Shown piece by piece: positions 42,224-52,025 of a stretch of DNA of 58,638 nucleotides (position 1 is its first letter; each line of letters begins with the position of its first letter). Origin of the DNA: Triparma columacea (Eukaryota > Sar > Bolidophyceae > Parmales > Triparmaceae); NCBI GenBank assembly GCA_030267965.1, contig BRYA01000083.1, positions 1 through 58,638 on the forward strand, written 5' to 3'. The notes under the pieces are model-generated. The model worked only from the letters and a program-made list of their open reading frames with translations, searched no databases and was not told the origin of the DNA. Position numbers and translations under genes: made by a program.

Positions 42224-43614
42224 TTATATCCACCTCCCGTTTAGACTCTCCCCCGCAAGTCCAGCGTCTCCAATAGTCATCCCAATCATCTCCTTAATGT
42301 CCTTGGGCGGAAACCCTGCCCTGAGCTCTAGCGTCTTGCCCCTCCCGTCGCACTTCGACTTGACAAACGCGTAGACCTTGGAGACGCGGTCTCCCAAAAG
42401 GAACCGCCGGATGGTCTTTTTGTTGTTGGGCAGGCGAAGTTGTAGCTGCGTCGGGAGGGTGAGCATGGAAAGGGATTTAGTAAAGTCGGGTGGATTCCGC
42501 TCCGCTCCCCTCCCCTCCCCTCCTCTTCCTTTCCCTTCTCTCGCTTACCTTAACAACCCCCTCAGCCCCATCCTCTGGTTCCTCCCCCACCACCTCCTCT
42601 TCCTCTCTCTCCACCCCCCCCTCCTCCACCCCCCCCTCGCTCGCCATGCTCGCCTCTATCGCCAACCTCATCTGTTCCTCTTCGCTCATTCCCTCCAGCG
42701 TCCTCCTGTCTACAACCCTCGCCCCCGTAGTCTCTGCAACAGACGCCAGCAGCGCCCTCTGCAAAGCGGCGTCTTCCCCCACCCCAGCGTCCACGTCAAC
42801 AACCTCCGCCCTCCCCCCAGTAGCCCCCCCGTCCAGCCTCATCCCCGCACCCACATTCCTCCAAGTGTCAACCTTGGCCCTCCCAGAGTCCCCCCTGCCG
42901 TTCTTCAGGTCCTCCTCGTTCCACCAGAACTCCGGCCTGCCCCTCTCCAGCTCCCAGTCCTCCCTGGGCGGGGGCGGAAGGACGCCCGAGTTCAAGCCTT
43001 TGGCGTCGAGGCAGGTGAAAACGCAGTACCCTGCGGCGAGAAACGCCGAGACCTCAGCGGCGAGGGCAAAATGGGAAATCCTCTCTGGGCGCTCCTTCAT
43101 GCTATCCAGCTTCCAGAATACATCGTTCACGAGCCTGATGGTGAACCAGTGGTTGTGCCTGTTGAGGATGAAGCCTGTCCGGACCGTGAGGTCGACCTCA
43201 CTGTCCCTGACGTGTTCCCCAGCCACGGACACAAGGGTCAGGTCGTTGGGGATTAGGGCAGCCCGGAGGACCTCGATGGAGAAGTTTCCGGAGGCGTCGA
43301 CGTTCCCGCTGCCCTCGTTCAAGCGGTCTCTGTAATCCTTGGAGTCGCGACCTGAGGCTGCGATAATAATGTCGAACTCCTGCTTGTCAAGGTTTCGGGC
43401 AATGTCTGCCAGTTGTTCAACGTCAAACTGATAGCGTTGGAGGAGGTTGTTCTGAGGGGAGGATGGGGTAAGTTTTCCTGTGAGGGACGCAAATTCCAAC
43501 ATGGACAGCAAAATCCAGCTTGCCAAGCGTAGAGTCGTTAAGAGGCGAGGGAAAGTGAGGAGGTTTGGACTCACCAAAGCATGTTGGCCACATAAAGCCG
43601 CTTGCTGGCGTTCA
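42224..43614 (-). CDS. ATXN3: Ataxin-3-like deubiquitinase: Josephin, UIMs, UBX
   Basis: Ataxin-3 proteins cleave ubiquitin chains and work with p97/CDC48. Resolved exons: 43614-43575, 43451-42549 and 42445-42224 (387 residues). The short exon carries the catalytic Cys (ERQQAALCGQHAL), spliced to NNLLQRYQFDVEQLADIARN. The catalytic His is in HNHWFTIRL; the third position is Asp (FWKLDSM), as in JOSD proteins. Two UIMs follow (EDAALQRALLAS, EEEQMRLAIEAS). The last exon encodes a UBX domain (LQLRLPNNKKTIRRFLLGDR...VYAFVKSKC). Josephin-plus-UBX is known in some protists, while animal ataxin-3 has no UBX. The first exon, which must end with two bases of a codon, is not resolved. An ATG at 43743 (MLRRPPKG...) lies in a plausible place but does not match phase. 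Confidence 0.88.
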
Positions 43615-44022
43615 CTGGAAGGGCGGTTTGGGGTTAGAAATGCGATAAAATTCACCTGAACGCTGATGAACAACTTTGAAAAGAATCTCGAAGATCGATG
43701 AGGAGTTTGGAATGAATGCCCCTTTGGGAGGACGGCGCAGCATTGATTGGCACAGACCAGACCCACAACAAAAAAGGACAACTGAGCACTATCCAACGTA
43801 CTGATATATCCAAACAGTCATGATGCACCGTTTGTTGAGATGGAACTGAATTCGATTTTTTAAGTATGTCAAAAGCTTATTTCCAGAACGAATTGTCTTG
43901 TCAAACAATTATTTTAGGTCTCGGCGCCCCTTCACGCCACTTTTGCCTCTTCCTTCCCACCTCGCATAAACTCCCCCTCCCTGTCTTTTTCAAAATCCTC
44001 TCCACCCCCCCTACCAAACTTT

Positions 44023-45555
44023 TCACCTCTTGCGCTTTCTCGCCGGCACGACTTTGCAATTCTCCCTAAACGACCCGATCTCCTCGTAGATTAATTCCTT
44101 CAGCCTAACCCTGTCCAGCACCTCGTCCTCGAAGCTGAAGTCAAAGTCGAAGCCCGCCGTGGGCTCGTCGTCAGGGTTGTGGAGGGCGGAAAGGTAAGGG
44201 TGAGTGAGGGCCTCGCAGACGTCGCACCGAGAGGCTGGGTTAATCTGATGGCGAGGGACGGGGGGGGNNNNNNNNNNNNNNNNNNNNNNNNNNNNNNNNN
44301 NNNNNNNNNNTAAGGTTTAAAGTGTCTTTGACCCGTCATCGACCTCTCTCACCTTAAGCATCTTGTCCAATAGATCTATGGCATCCGGGGTAGCCTTGGG
44401 GAAGTACTCTCCCAGAAGCCTCACCGGCTTATCTTCCAGGCGCATCATAAACCGCTTCGCCTTCTCTGAGGACACAAAGTCGAGGTCGGACTTGGAAGGC
44501 TTGCCGATTTTCTTGGAGATTATCGTGAGCTGGTTGATGTAGTCCTCACCGGGGAAGAAAGGTTTCCGACCGAGCAGCTCGGCGAAGATGCACCCAACGC
44601 TGCGGAGGGAGGGGAGGGGGGAGCGAAGTGACAACAGAAGTGGGTTGGTATGTGTTTGGCTACTACAGGAGAGGGCCGAAGCGACGAATCCTCTACTCGG
44701 CAGAATTTCTTCTCTCTCTCCCCACCTCCCCTCCTTCCACCAGGCTCACCTCCACACGTCGATCGCCTTCGTGTAGTCCTGACACGCCAGCATGATCTCC
44801 GGCGCCCTGTACCACCTCGTGACCACGTACTCCGTCAGGACCACGCTCCCCACCTGCCCCTCGTCGTCCTCCGGGAGGATCCCACGGGCGAGGCCGAGGT
44901 CGCAGATCTTGAGGTCGCAGTTGCCGTTCACTAGGAGGTTGGACGGCTTTAGATCGCGGTGGAGGACGTTGGCGGAGTGGATGTACTTGAGGCCGCGGAG
45001 GATCTGGTAGAGGAAGTACTGGACATGCTCGTTGGAGAGGTCCTGCTTGGAGTAGATTATGCGGTGCAGGTCAGTCTCCATGAGCTCGGAGACGATATAG
45101 ACGTCATTGAAGTCGTCAATGTACGTGAGTGGGGGAGGGGCTACCATGTCGCAGATGGAAACAACATTCTCATGGTCAAAGGCCTTGAGGAGCTGGGGCG
45201 TGAGCATGGGGAGTAGGGTAAGTTGGAGGGTGGCACTACAAGCTCCTTGCGGCGAGGGCAATAGGTGTAGTAGCCACATAGGGAGAGGGCAGGAAGGCTT
45301 CGCTCCTTGCTGCCTCACCTTAATCTCCCTTAGGATCCTCTTGGCATCAATCTCGTCCTGAAAGGCCTTCGGTATCTTCTTGATCGCTACCTTTTCTTGC
45401 CCCTCCTCCCTAGTATCTTGCGCGCTGATAACTACCCCGTAAGCTCCCGATCCGATCGATCGTATCAGGGTGTAGTGAGAGTCGATTGTGAAGGTTCCAG
45501 ATCCAGAAACCGGGAAAGTGTGCATAGAGGGGCTATTTATCTCAAACGTCGACAT
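44023..45555 (-). CDS. ERK-type MAP kinase
   Basis: Exons: 45555-45319, 45192-44750, 44599-44353 and 44244-44023, giving 382 aa, with all phases consistent. It shows the Gly loop ([12 protein letters not shown]), catalytic Lys (VAIKK), [10 protein letters not shown], the TEY activation motif ([16 protein letters not shown]), the MAPK insert region and LDKML|INPASR. The C-terminal helix ([15 protein letters not shown]) is followed by a basic tail, [10 protein letters not shown]. The DFG motif reads DLG ([11 protein letters not shown]), an unusual substitution. It transmits signals from MAP2Ks to nuclear and cytosolic targets. A run of Ns lies inside intron 3 and does not affect the coding sequence. 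Introns 1 and 2 contain GGAGCGAAGC and CTTCGCTCC motifs near their ends. Confidence 0.95.
44268..44310. other. Assembly gap (Ns) inside MAPK intron 3
   Basis: Forty-three Ns follow a poly-G run at 44261-44267. Both flanking exons are complete, so the gap removes only intronic sequence. The homopolymer probably stopped the assembly. Confidence 0.98.
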
Positions 45556-46121
45556 CGTTTCTCTTCGTCAATACGATGAATATCCTATGGATGACAAGGT
45601 TGGAGCGATTGCAGGGGTGAGATGGGGGAAGGGGTGAAGAGGTGGAGAGGGGTTGGGATCGGAGTCTGGTCATTGTTCAGTTTTTATGGGGAGCCAACGT
45701 AGGGTATATGGGGGGAAGAGTGGAGTAACAGAGGCATATAAGAGTGATCACGTCACTTGGATTGTCCCCCGAAGAAGCGATGCAGATCTGCTACAAAATC
45801 CAGCATCTTCATAAGTAATCGTGGAAAAAAAGTTGGTGTTTTAATAAGTGCTCTCAGCTTGGGTTAAGACGCAATTACGAGACGTCACAATAGTCTTCAC
45901 CATTGTGACTCAAGGTTTTGGGAGATAACACCAAAACCTCTCCAAACTCACCGAGGTAGAGAGAGATGAGACTGGACCAAGAAACGAAGAAACAAGATTT
46001 GGGAAGAATCAGATTTATGAATTTGGTGAAGTCCAAAACATTGAAGAAACTTCGCATTCTCGTGAAATGTTCCGGCATTAATGTATGCTCCAACCACATC
46101 TCCATCCTCCTCCCCCACTTC
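45556..46121. other. Intergenic, MAPK promoter and zinc-finger gene 3' flank
   Basis: About 566 bases with no gene. Bases 46050-46130 ('cttcgcattctcgtgaaa', 'ctccaaccacatctccat') match 49053-49130, and its last part also matches 52000-52040. This is one of several repeated flanks in the HGGG cluster. Confidence 0.6.
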
Positions 46122-48623
46122 CTACCGCCCCCCCCCCAATGGTAGGCATATCTGTCCCGGCATAGGCTGTGGTAGGCAGCTCTGCGCCGCGTTCTGCTGT
46201 CCGTGCTTCCTGCAAAGCTGCAACTTCCCGTATTGCAAAGCTGCAACCAAACTATTGCAGTTGTCCATCTTACATCTGACCCCTCCTCCGTGTTTTAGGC
46301 AGTAGTCTGTCTTCCCCCTCGCGACCTTTTCGCACCTCTTCTGGGTGGGCGCGTCGACGTGACTGCACTTTCTACCCCCCCCGTGCTTCACACAAAATTT
46401 GGTGCTACTCTGCGCCGACTTGTCGCACCCTTGCGCCTTGCACCTCTTCCCCCCCCCGTGCCTCGAACACAACATCCTTTCCACTGCTCTCGTCTTGCAG
46501 CCCTCCACGCAGCACTTTTTGCCACCCCCGTGACCGGCGCAGAAATACTTGTCCCGGGCGGCCTTATCACAGCCTTGGAAGGTGCACCGACGCCCCCCCC
46601 CGTGGGCGATACAGAACATGGTGTTTCCCTGGGCGAACTTGGTGCAGCCGCCGAACTCGAAGCCGCCGAACTCGCACTTCCGGGAGCCATTCCTTCTGGC
46701 AGAATTATTGGGGTGGAAAGCGACAGAAAGAGTCGTAGTTGTTGTTTTTATTTTCGTTCTGGCTGTGGCTGTGGTTGTGGTTGTGGCTGTGGCTGTGGTT
46801 GGGTTGTTGTTCTCAGCAGAAGATTCAGAAGAGACGTCACCTGCAGAGAAAGACTCGTCGTCGCTGTCGGAGTTGTCAAATACGCCCTCTTCATCAAATG
46901 ATTGAGAAATGGAATCGCTGCTAAGGTTTACGTTGTGGTTCATCAGCGATGGTGGTTCGAAGTTCCCGTCTACGTTCGTCGAGTGCTCTCTGAAGATGTT
47001 GTCAATGGGTCTTCCCCCCCCCCTTCCCCTCCTCCTCCCTCCGTTCTCCCTACACTCTCTCTGTACGTGTCTAGCGATTGCTTCGTCCCCATCCCCCCCT
47101 TCCCCCACTAACACCCGATGCCCGCAAAGTGGACAAGGGATAAAGGTAGAACCACCGTCTCCAGAGGAGGACGAGACGTTCGTTCTTGCTGTGGCTGTGG
47201 CTGTGGTTGTGGTTGTGGTTCCATCTTGTCGAGGTTTGGGAGTCGTGATCACTCCCAACGTGCTTTGAAACCGTCCCAACGAAGACACCTTCCCTCCTTG
47301 ACGACATTCTCTCCATTCTTCGCCTTCCAAGAGAGGAGGTTCGGTGGGCGTTCCTTCTGCAAATTCGTATCCCCTGCATCCATCGCGAGTGAATGTCTGC
47401 CTTTGCTTCCCTTTCAGACATGAGGAAATGTTACCAACATTTAAACCCAGTTGTCTCGCTGCTTCCATTTGACTCGGGAAGCTTGTACATTCTTCCGTCC
47501 CAACTCGACGAGCGAGGACTGGTTTCGAACGTCTTAGTTGGACAGTGGTTGGGTTGTTGTTCTCAGCAAATGATTGAGAAGTGGAACCGCTGCTAAGTTT
47601 TACGTTGTGGTTCATCAGCGATCGTGGTTCGACGTTCCCGTCTACGTTCGTCGAGTGCTCTCTGAAGGTGTTGTCAATGGGTCTTCCCCCCCCCCTTCCC
47701 CTCCTCCTCCCTCCGTTCTCCCTACACTCTCTCTGTACGTGTCTAGCGATTGCTTCGTCCTCATCCCCCCCTTCCCCCACTAACACCCGATCCCCGCAAA
47801 GTGGACAAGGGATAAAGGTGGAACCACCGTCTCCAGAGGAGGACGAGACGTAAGAGTAGCTTGTTGTCAGTGAAGGAGAGCACTGGGATTGGGGCGACTT
47901 TCTGAAGCTGGTATCGTTAGCGTGCGAGATCTTCTCGCACGCGTTGTTCGGGTTAGGTGGGTACTGGACTCCAGAAGTCGTAACAGTAGAAAACGCAAGG
48001 TTGGAGAGCGTCATGGCAGCGTCCCAGTTGTCGCCCTGAGTGTTCAACTCTTCTCCCTGACTCTCTCCACCAACACTCTCACCCCCCTGACTGCGATAAA
48101 TGTTTTCGCGCGTGCTGCTGAGAGTTGGCGAAATTGGCGGTGGCGATGGTGTCGGGAGGTCGGACACAGCCGCGAAGGACGCGACTGAGGGGCTTCGGTA
48201 TCGTTTGAACATGTTGGTCTGTATCTTTGAAGAAGGCTTGTCACCTCGGTCCATTAAGGTTAGGTGAGGGCCCCTGACCCTCGTTAGGCCCCGGCCCCGG
48301 AAGTTAACCTGGACCCAGCTCTTGTTCTTGGCCTTGATCTCCTTCATCCACCCGATCCCGTACTCCTCGTGCTGGACGGTGTCCCCCTCAAGGAGGTAAC
48401 GACCTTGGCTGTCACTGGGGAAGAGGGAACGACCTAGGCTGTCTCTGGAGAAGAGGGAACGACCTTGGCTGTCACTGGGGAGGGTTTCCTGCTGCTTCGC
48501 CACGTGCTGCTGCAGATGCTGCAGTTGCTGTACGGTCTGGAGCCTTTTACTCGGTTTCATCGTTGTCTCGACGTCCTTTCTGTCGAGGCTCTCAGGCCTT
48601 GCCCTCTTTTTCAACGGCAACAT
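46122..48623 (-). CDS. HGGG zinc-finger protein 1 with C2HC fingers and NUMOD-like motifs
   Basis: An intronless 833-aa frame with its ATG at 48623. Order: basic N-terminus; three short repeats (SDSQGRSLF, RDSLGRSLF, SDSQGRYLL); a Tudor-like segment (GDTVQHEEYGIGWMKEIK, about 82-120); C2HC finger 1 (CPLCGDRVLVGEGG...HVQREC, about 271-300); a NUMOD1-like helix-turn-helix (FPSQMEAARQLGLNVGNISS, about 378-421); a NUMOD4-like motif (EEWRECRQGGKVSSLGRFQS, about 431-452); C2HC finger 2, nearly identical to the first (about 494-522); a Thr/Ala repeat; and six Cys-x-Cys...C-x3-HGGG units (about 645-810). HGGG fingers occur in plant WRKY19-like and oomycete proteins. NUMODs are DNA-binding motifs of homing endonucleases. 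A DNA-binding regulator is likely. I see no endonuclease domain. Confidence 0.85.
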   Translation of the reverse strand: MLPLKKRARPESLDRKDVETTMKPSKRLQTVQQLQHLQQHVAKQQETLPSDSQGRSLFSRDSLGRSLFPSDSQGRYLLEGDTVQHEEYGIGWMKEIKAKNKSWVQVNFRGRGLTRVRGPHLTLMDRGDKPSSKIQTNMFKRYRSPSVASFAAVSDLPTPSPPPISPTLSSTRENIYRSQGGESVGGESQGEELNTQGDNWDAAMTLSNLAFSTVTTSGVQYPPNPNNACEKISHANDTSFRKSPQSQCSPSLTTSYSYVSSSSGDGGSTFIPCPLCGDRVLVGEGGDEDEAIARHVQRECRENGGRRRGRGGGRPIDNTFREHSTNVDGNVEPRSLMNHNVKLSSGSTSQSFAENNNPTTVQLRRSKPVLARRVGTEECTSFPSQMEAARQLGLNVGNISSCLKGKQRQTFTRDGCRGYEFAEGTPTEPPLLEGEEWRECRQGGKVSSLGRFQSTLGVITTPKPRQDGTTTTTTATATARTNVSSSSGDGGSTFIPCPLCGHRVLVGEGGDGDEAIARHVQRECRENGGRRRGRGGGRPIDNIFREHSTNVDGNFEPPSLMNHNVNLSSDSISQSFDEEGVFDNSDSDDESFSAGDVSSESSAENNNPTTATATTTTTATARTKIKTTTTTLSVAFHPNNSARRNGSRKCEFGGFEFGGCTKFAQGNTMFCIAHGGGRRCTFQGCDKAARDKYFCAGHGGGKKCCVEGCKTRAVERMLCSRHGGGKRCKAQGCDKSAQSSTKFCVKHGGGRKCSHVDAPTQKRCEKVARGKTDYCLKHGGGVRCKMDNCNSLVAALQYGKLQLCRKHGQQNAAQSCLPQPMPGQICLPLGGGR

Positions 48624-49188
48624 GACTGGTGTCTCTGCCTCGGTGTCTCGCTGTCAGTATTCGTAGGAGGAATAGGCTGCAGGCGGGGTGGAGGACAAGT
48701 TCTCAGGGGCAGGGTGTATATAGAACCTTGAGAAATCGTGCAGGTGTTACACAGGTGCCGACAGGGAAGAGAAAACTGTGATTTCTTAGAGAATTCTTTG
48801 AGAATTCTGCAAATGCGTTTTGGAGAATAATCTCTATTTGAAGCTGATTAGAACAATATTAGCACCGTTGGCGCAGTATATACGGCCTTTAAGTTACACT
48901 TGGCGGCAAGAGCAGTATGTATCTCAATTTTGCGTAGAGATAGTGGAGAATATGAGAACTCAATAACAATGATGCAAGTTTAGAGAAAATGGGCCCCCCC
49001 AAGGACAAAAACGAAGAACCAAGATTCGGATAGTTTGTTAAAATGGTAAGAAACTTCGCATTCTCGTGAAACGTTCGGCATTAAATGTATGTTCCAACCA
49101 CATCTCCATCCTCCTCCCCCACTTCCTACCGCCCCTCGTAGCTTTCAAAATAAACACCCCCCCCTCGACTGTTCAGTCAAACCGAACC
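48624..49188. promoter_or_regulatory. Promoter of HGGG gene 1, duplicated at 51349-51800
   Basis: Bases 48617-48950 are nearly identical to 51342-51660 upstream of HGGG gene 2. Both have a TATA-type element on the minus strand ('ggtgtatatagaacc' at 48713-48727 and 51437-51451), about 95 bases from the ATG. Both also have a paired palindrome 'agagaattctttgagaattct' (48788-48808; 51512-51532). Bases 49030-49140 repeat the 3' flank of gene 1. Confidence 0.7.
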
Positions 49189-51348
49189 TCAAGCAGACAA
49201 CTTCCTCTCCTTCCTCCCCATTTTCTCTCCGCTGTCCCCTTCCTTCTCCCCATCCTCCTTCGCGAGGGCTTTCCTGCTCCCGACACCTTTGTTTTTGGTA
49301 ACCTTACGATTTACACTTTTTTGTGTGACCTTGCGTAAAATATGGTCGAACTCCTTCTGCCCCCTGAAGAAACCCTGGGCACACAGTTGAGGGGCGGAGA
49401 GTGAGAGGGAGTGGCGAGGCGGGGGTTGCGGGGTAAAGTGTGAAGGGCTAAGGTCGTGTTACAGTCGCTTTACTATATACATATGGCCTAAATGGACAGG
49501 TCACGAGGAGGGACACACGGACTCACCTCTCTCCTGAAGCCGCTGCTCAATTCCCCACCGGATATCTTGGAGAAACCGTACATGTTCAACTGCCTCTGGA
49601 AACTCGAGAAGTTCTGTATCATCGGAGCGCGAAAGCGTATGGGCTGCCGAGTTAATTCGTACTTTATTTTGACAAGTAAACATAAGTGTTGCAATCGTCG
49701 TCGTCGTTATTTTCTTTTTCTTTCTCATAGTTTTCGTCCCCATTTTCGTTCCCACCCCCCCCCCCCCCCTCAAAACTTGCTCACCTTGTGCCTGAAGTAC
49801 TTCTTGAGGATCAGCTCGAGACCTCTTGGGCTCGTGACCCTGAAGGCCGCCCCCTCGTCCATCCACTCAATTATAGAGTCGTCCTCCTTCTCGATCATTG
49901 TGTAAAGCACATTCGGGAATAGTCCCACGACCTCGGTCTGCGACGAGCGAACGTAAGAGGTCGGCACAGTCGGTCGTCGAACAGGTTACAATTGTCCCAC
50001 GCCCCCACAATTGTCCCATGCCCACACTGCTTCAATCACTATCTGCTCTCACCTTCTTCGATTTCCCCATCGTTATCGCCTCGTCATTTGGGAACGACCT
50101 CGGCGCTGGCGGCTGGCATTGCGCTGTCTCCCTTGCAACCTCCTTCTGCACCGGGGGGTCGACGACCACGCTCTCACCGTCCGACATTTCTTCGAGGGTC
50201 AACTCGTCTTCTAGGGCGCCCTCCATGCTATTGTTTTCGGATTCAGAGCTCCTGCGACGATGTCGATAGAAGGTTAGGTTTGCAGTGTTACAAGTTATAG
50301 CATGATTTTACAGACTTTTTCTCATAGTTCGAAAGAGTAAATCTCACCTCATCAAGTCGTCACGTATATCGTTCTCAACACCACCCCCCTTGGGTACTTC
50401 ATCTTCGTTAGTGTTCTCTGTGATAGGTGGGAGAGGCTGACATAGTAGGCTGCTCTGCGCTTGTAGAAGAGCCGCGTTCTGCTGTCCGTGCTTCCTGCAA
50501 AGCTGCAACTTCCCGTATTGCAAAGCTGCAACCAAACTATTGCAGTTGTCCATCTTACATCTGACCCCTCCTCCGTGTTTTAGGCAGTAGTCTGTCTTCC
50601 CCCTCGCGACCTTTTCGCACCTCTTCTGGGTGGGCGCGTCGACGTGACTGCACTTTCTACCCCCCCCGTGCTTCACACAAAATTTGGTGCCACTCATCGC
50701 CGACTTGTCGCACCCTTGCGCCTTGCACCTCTTCCCCCCCCCGTGTCTCGTACACTGTGCGCTCCCGCCCACCGCGCTCTTGTTGCAGCCCTCCACGCAG
50801 CACCTTTTACCACCCCCGTGAGCGGCGCAGAAATACTTGTCGCGGGCGGCCTTATCACAGCCTTGGAAGGTGCACCGACGCCCCCCCCCGTGGGCGACAC
50901 AGAACCTCCTTCCTGTGGTGGATCCCTGGGCGACCTTCTTGGTGCAGCCGCCAAGGAACTCGCACTGCCGGGCGCCATTCTTTCTGGCAGAATTATTAGG
51001 GTTGAAAGTGACAGAAAGAGTCGTAGTTGTCAACGCAAGGTTGGAGAGCGTCATGGCAGCGTCCCAGTTGTCGCCCTGAGTGTTCAACTCTTCTCCCTGA
51101 CTCTCTCCACCAACACTCTCACCCCCTGAGGACGTAGCCGCCAAGGACACAGCCGCGGAGGACGCGAGTGAGGGGCTTCGGTACCGTTTGAACATGTTGG
51201 TCTGCATTTGCATCTTTGAAGAAGGCTCCTGCTGCTTCGCCACGTGCATCATCTCCAGAGTTACGTACTTACGTCTGCTCGGTTTCATCTGACGCCTTCT
51301 GACGAGGCTCTCAAGCCTTGCCCTCTCTCTCTTATTCATTGTCACCAT
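49189..51348 (-). CDS. HGGG zinc-finger protein 2 fused to an HSF-type DNA-binding domain
   Basis: Exons: 51348-50348, 50251-50053, 49937-49785, 49613-49527 and 49374-49189, giving 541 aa; all four junctions preserve phase and have CAG/GTGAG sites. Residues 1-120 are basic then Ser/Gln-rich (shared with protein 1: GGESVGGESQGEELNTQGDN). Six HGGG units occupy about 126-285. A linker with an acidic stretch (ALEDELTLEEMSDGES) follows. Exons 3-5 encode an HSF domain (about 401-500): LFPNVLYTMIEKEDDSIIEW, FRHK|NFSSFQRQLNMYGFSK, and GFFRGQKEFDHILRK. The last 40 residues are Lys-rich. Without the junction at 50348/50251 one would call two genes, a zinc-finger protein and an HSF, but the phase match and donor argue for one. 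I know of no described HSF with this finger cassette. Confidence 0.8.
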
Positions 51349-52025
51349 GACTGGTGTCTCTGCCTCGGTGTCTCGCTGTCAGTATTTGTAGGAGGAATAG
51401 GCTGCAGGCGGGGTGGAGGACAAGTTCTTAGGGGCAGGGTGTATATAGAACCTTGAGAAATCGTGCAGGTGTTACACAGGTGCCGACAGGGAAGAGAAAA
51501 CTGTGATTTCTTAGAGAATTCTTAGAGAATTCTGCAAATGTGTTGGAGAATATCTCTATTTGAAGCTGATTAGAACACTATTAGTACCCTTGGCGCAGTA
51601 TATACGGCCTTTAAGTTACACTTGGCGGCAGAGCAGTTTATAGCTCAATTTTGCGTAGAGATAGTGGAGAATATTGTCTGTGAACTCAAGTGGACATTCT
51701 TGCGTCATTGAGTTTCCCAAGGACGAAAACAAAGAAACAAGAATTTGGTGAAGTTTGGTAAAATTGGTAAAGGTAAGAAACTTCTCAATGAAATGTTCGA
51801 CATTAATGTATGTTCCAGCCACAGACCGTCGGTAATCCAACCTCGTCCTTTCGTAAGCGACCCGCATGGTGTGCACTTAAAGCACAACACGTCGAGCGAT
51901 ACAAGCCAACTGAAAGCTGCCTCTGCCCCCCTCTTCCCCCCCCCCTCGCCAGATCCTTCTATCTTAATTCTCTCTTAGAATGCCATCCTCTTCGGTACGA
52001 AATCTCCATCCTCCTCCCCCACTTC
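51349..52025. promoter_or_regulatory. Promoter of HGGG gene 2 and 3' flank of gene 3
   Basis: Contains the second copy of the duplicated promoter (51349-51660, TATA-type element at 51437-51451), then a copy of the 'gtaagaaacttctcaatgaaatgtt' flank (51770-51800). The segment 52003-52025 is shared with the end of gene 1's flank. No other gene seen. Confidence 0.6.

Noticed and set aside
43575..43743. ATG at 43743 as the ataxin-3 start
   Set aside because: The frame from this ATG reaches a GTGAAT donor in the wrong phase for the catalytic-Cys exon, so the first exon was left unresolved.
48788..48808. Canonical heat-shock element
   Set aside because: The GAA and TTC half-sites are directly fused (GAATTC) instead of spaced by two bases, so it is only reported as a candidate HSF-related site.
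49189..49937. A separate HSF gene starting near 49967
   Set aside because: The exon at 50251-50053 and the 50348 donor connect it in phase to the HGGG exon, and no ATG with good context precedes the HSF part.
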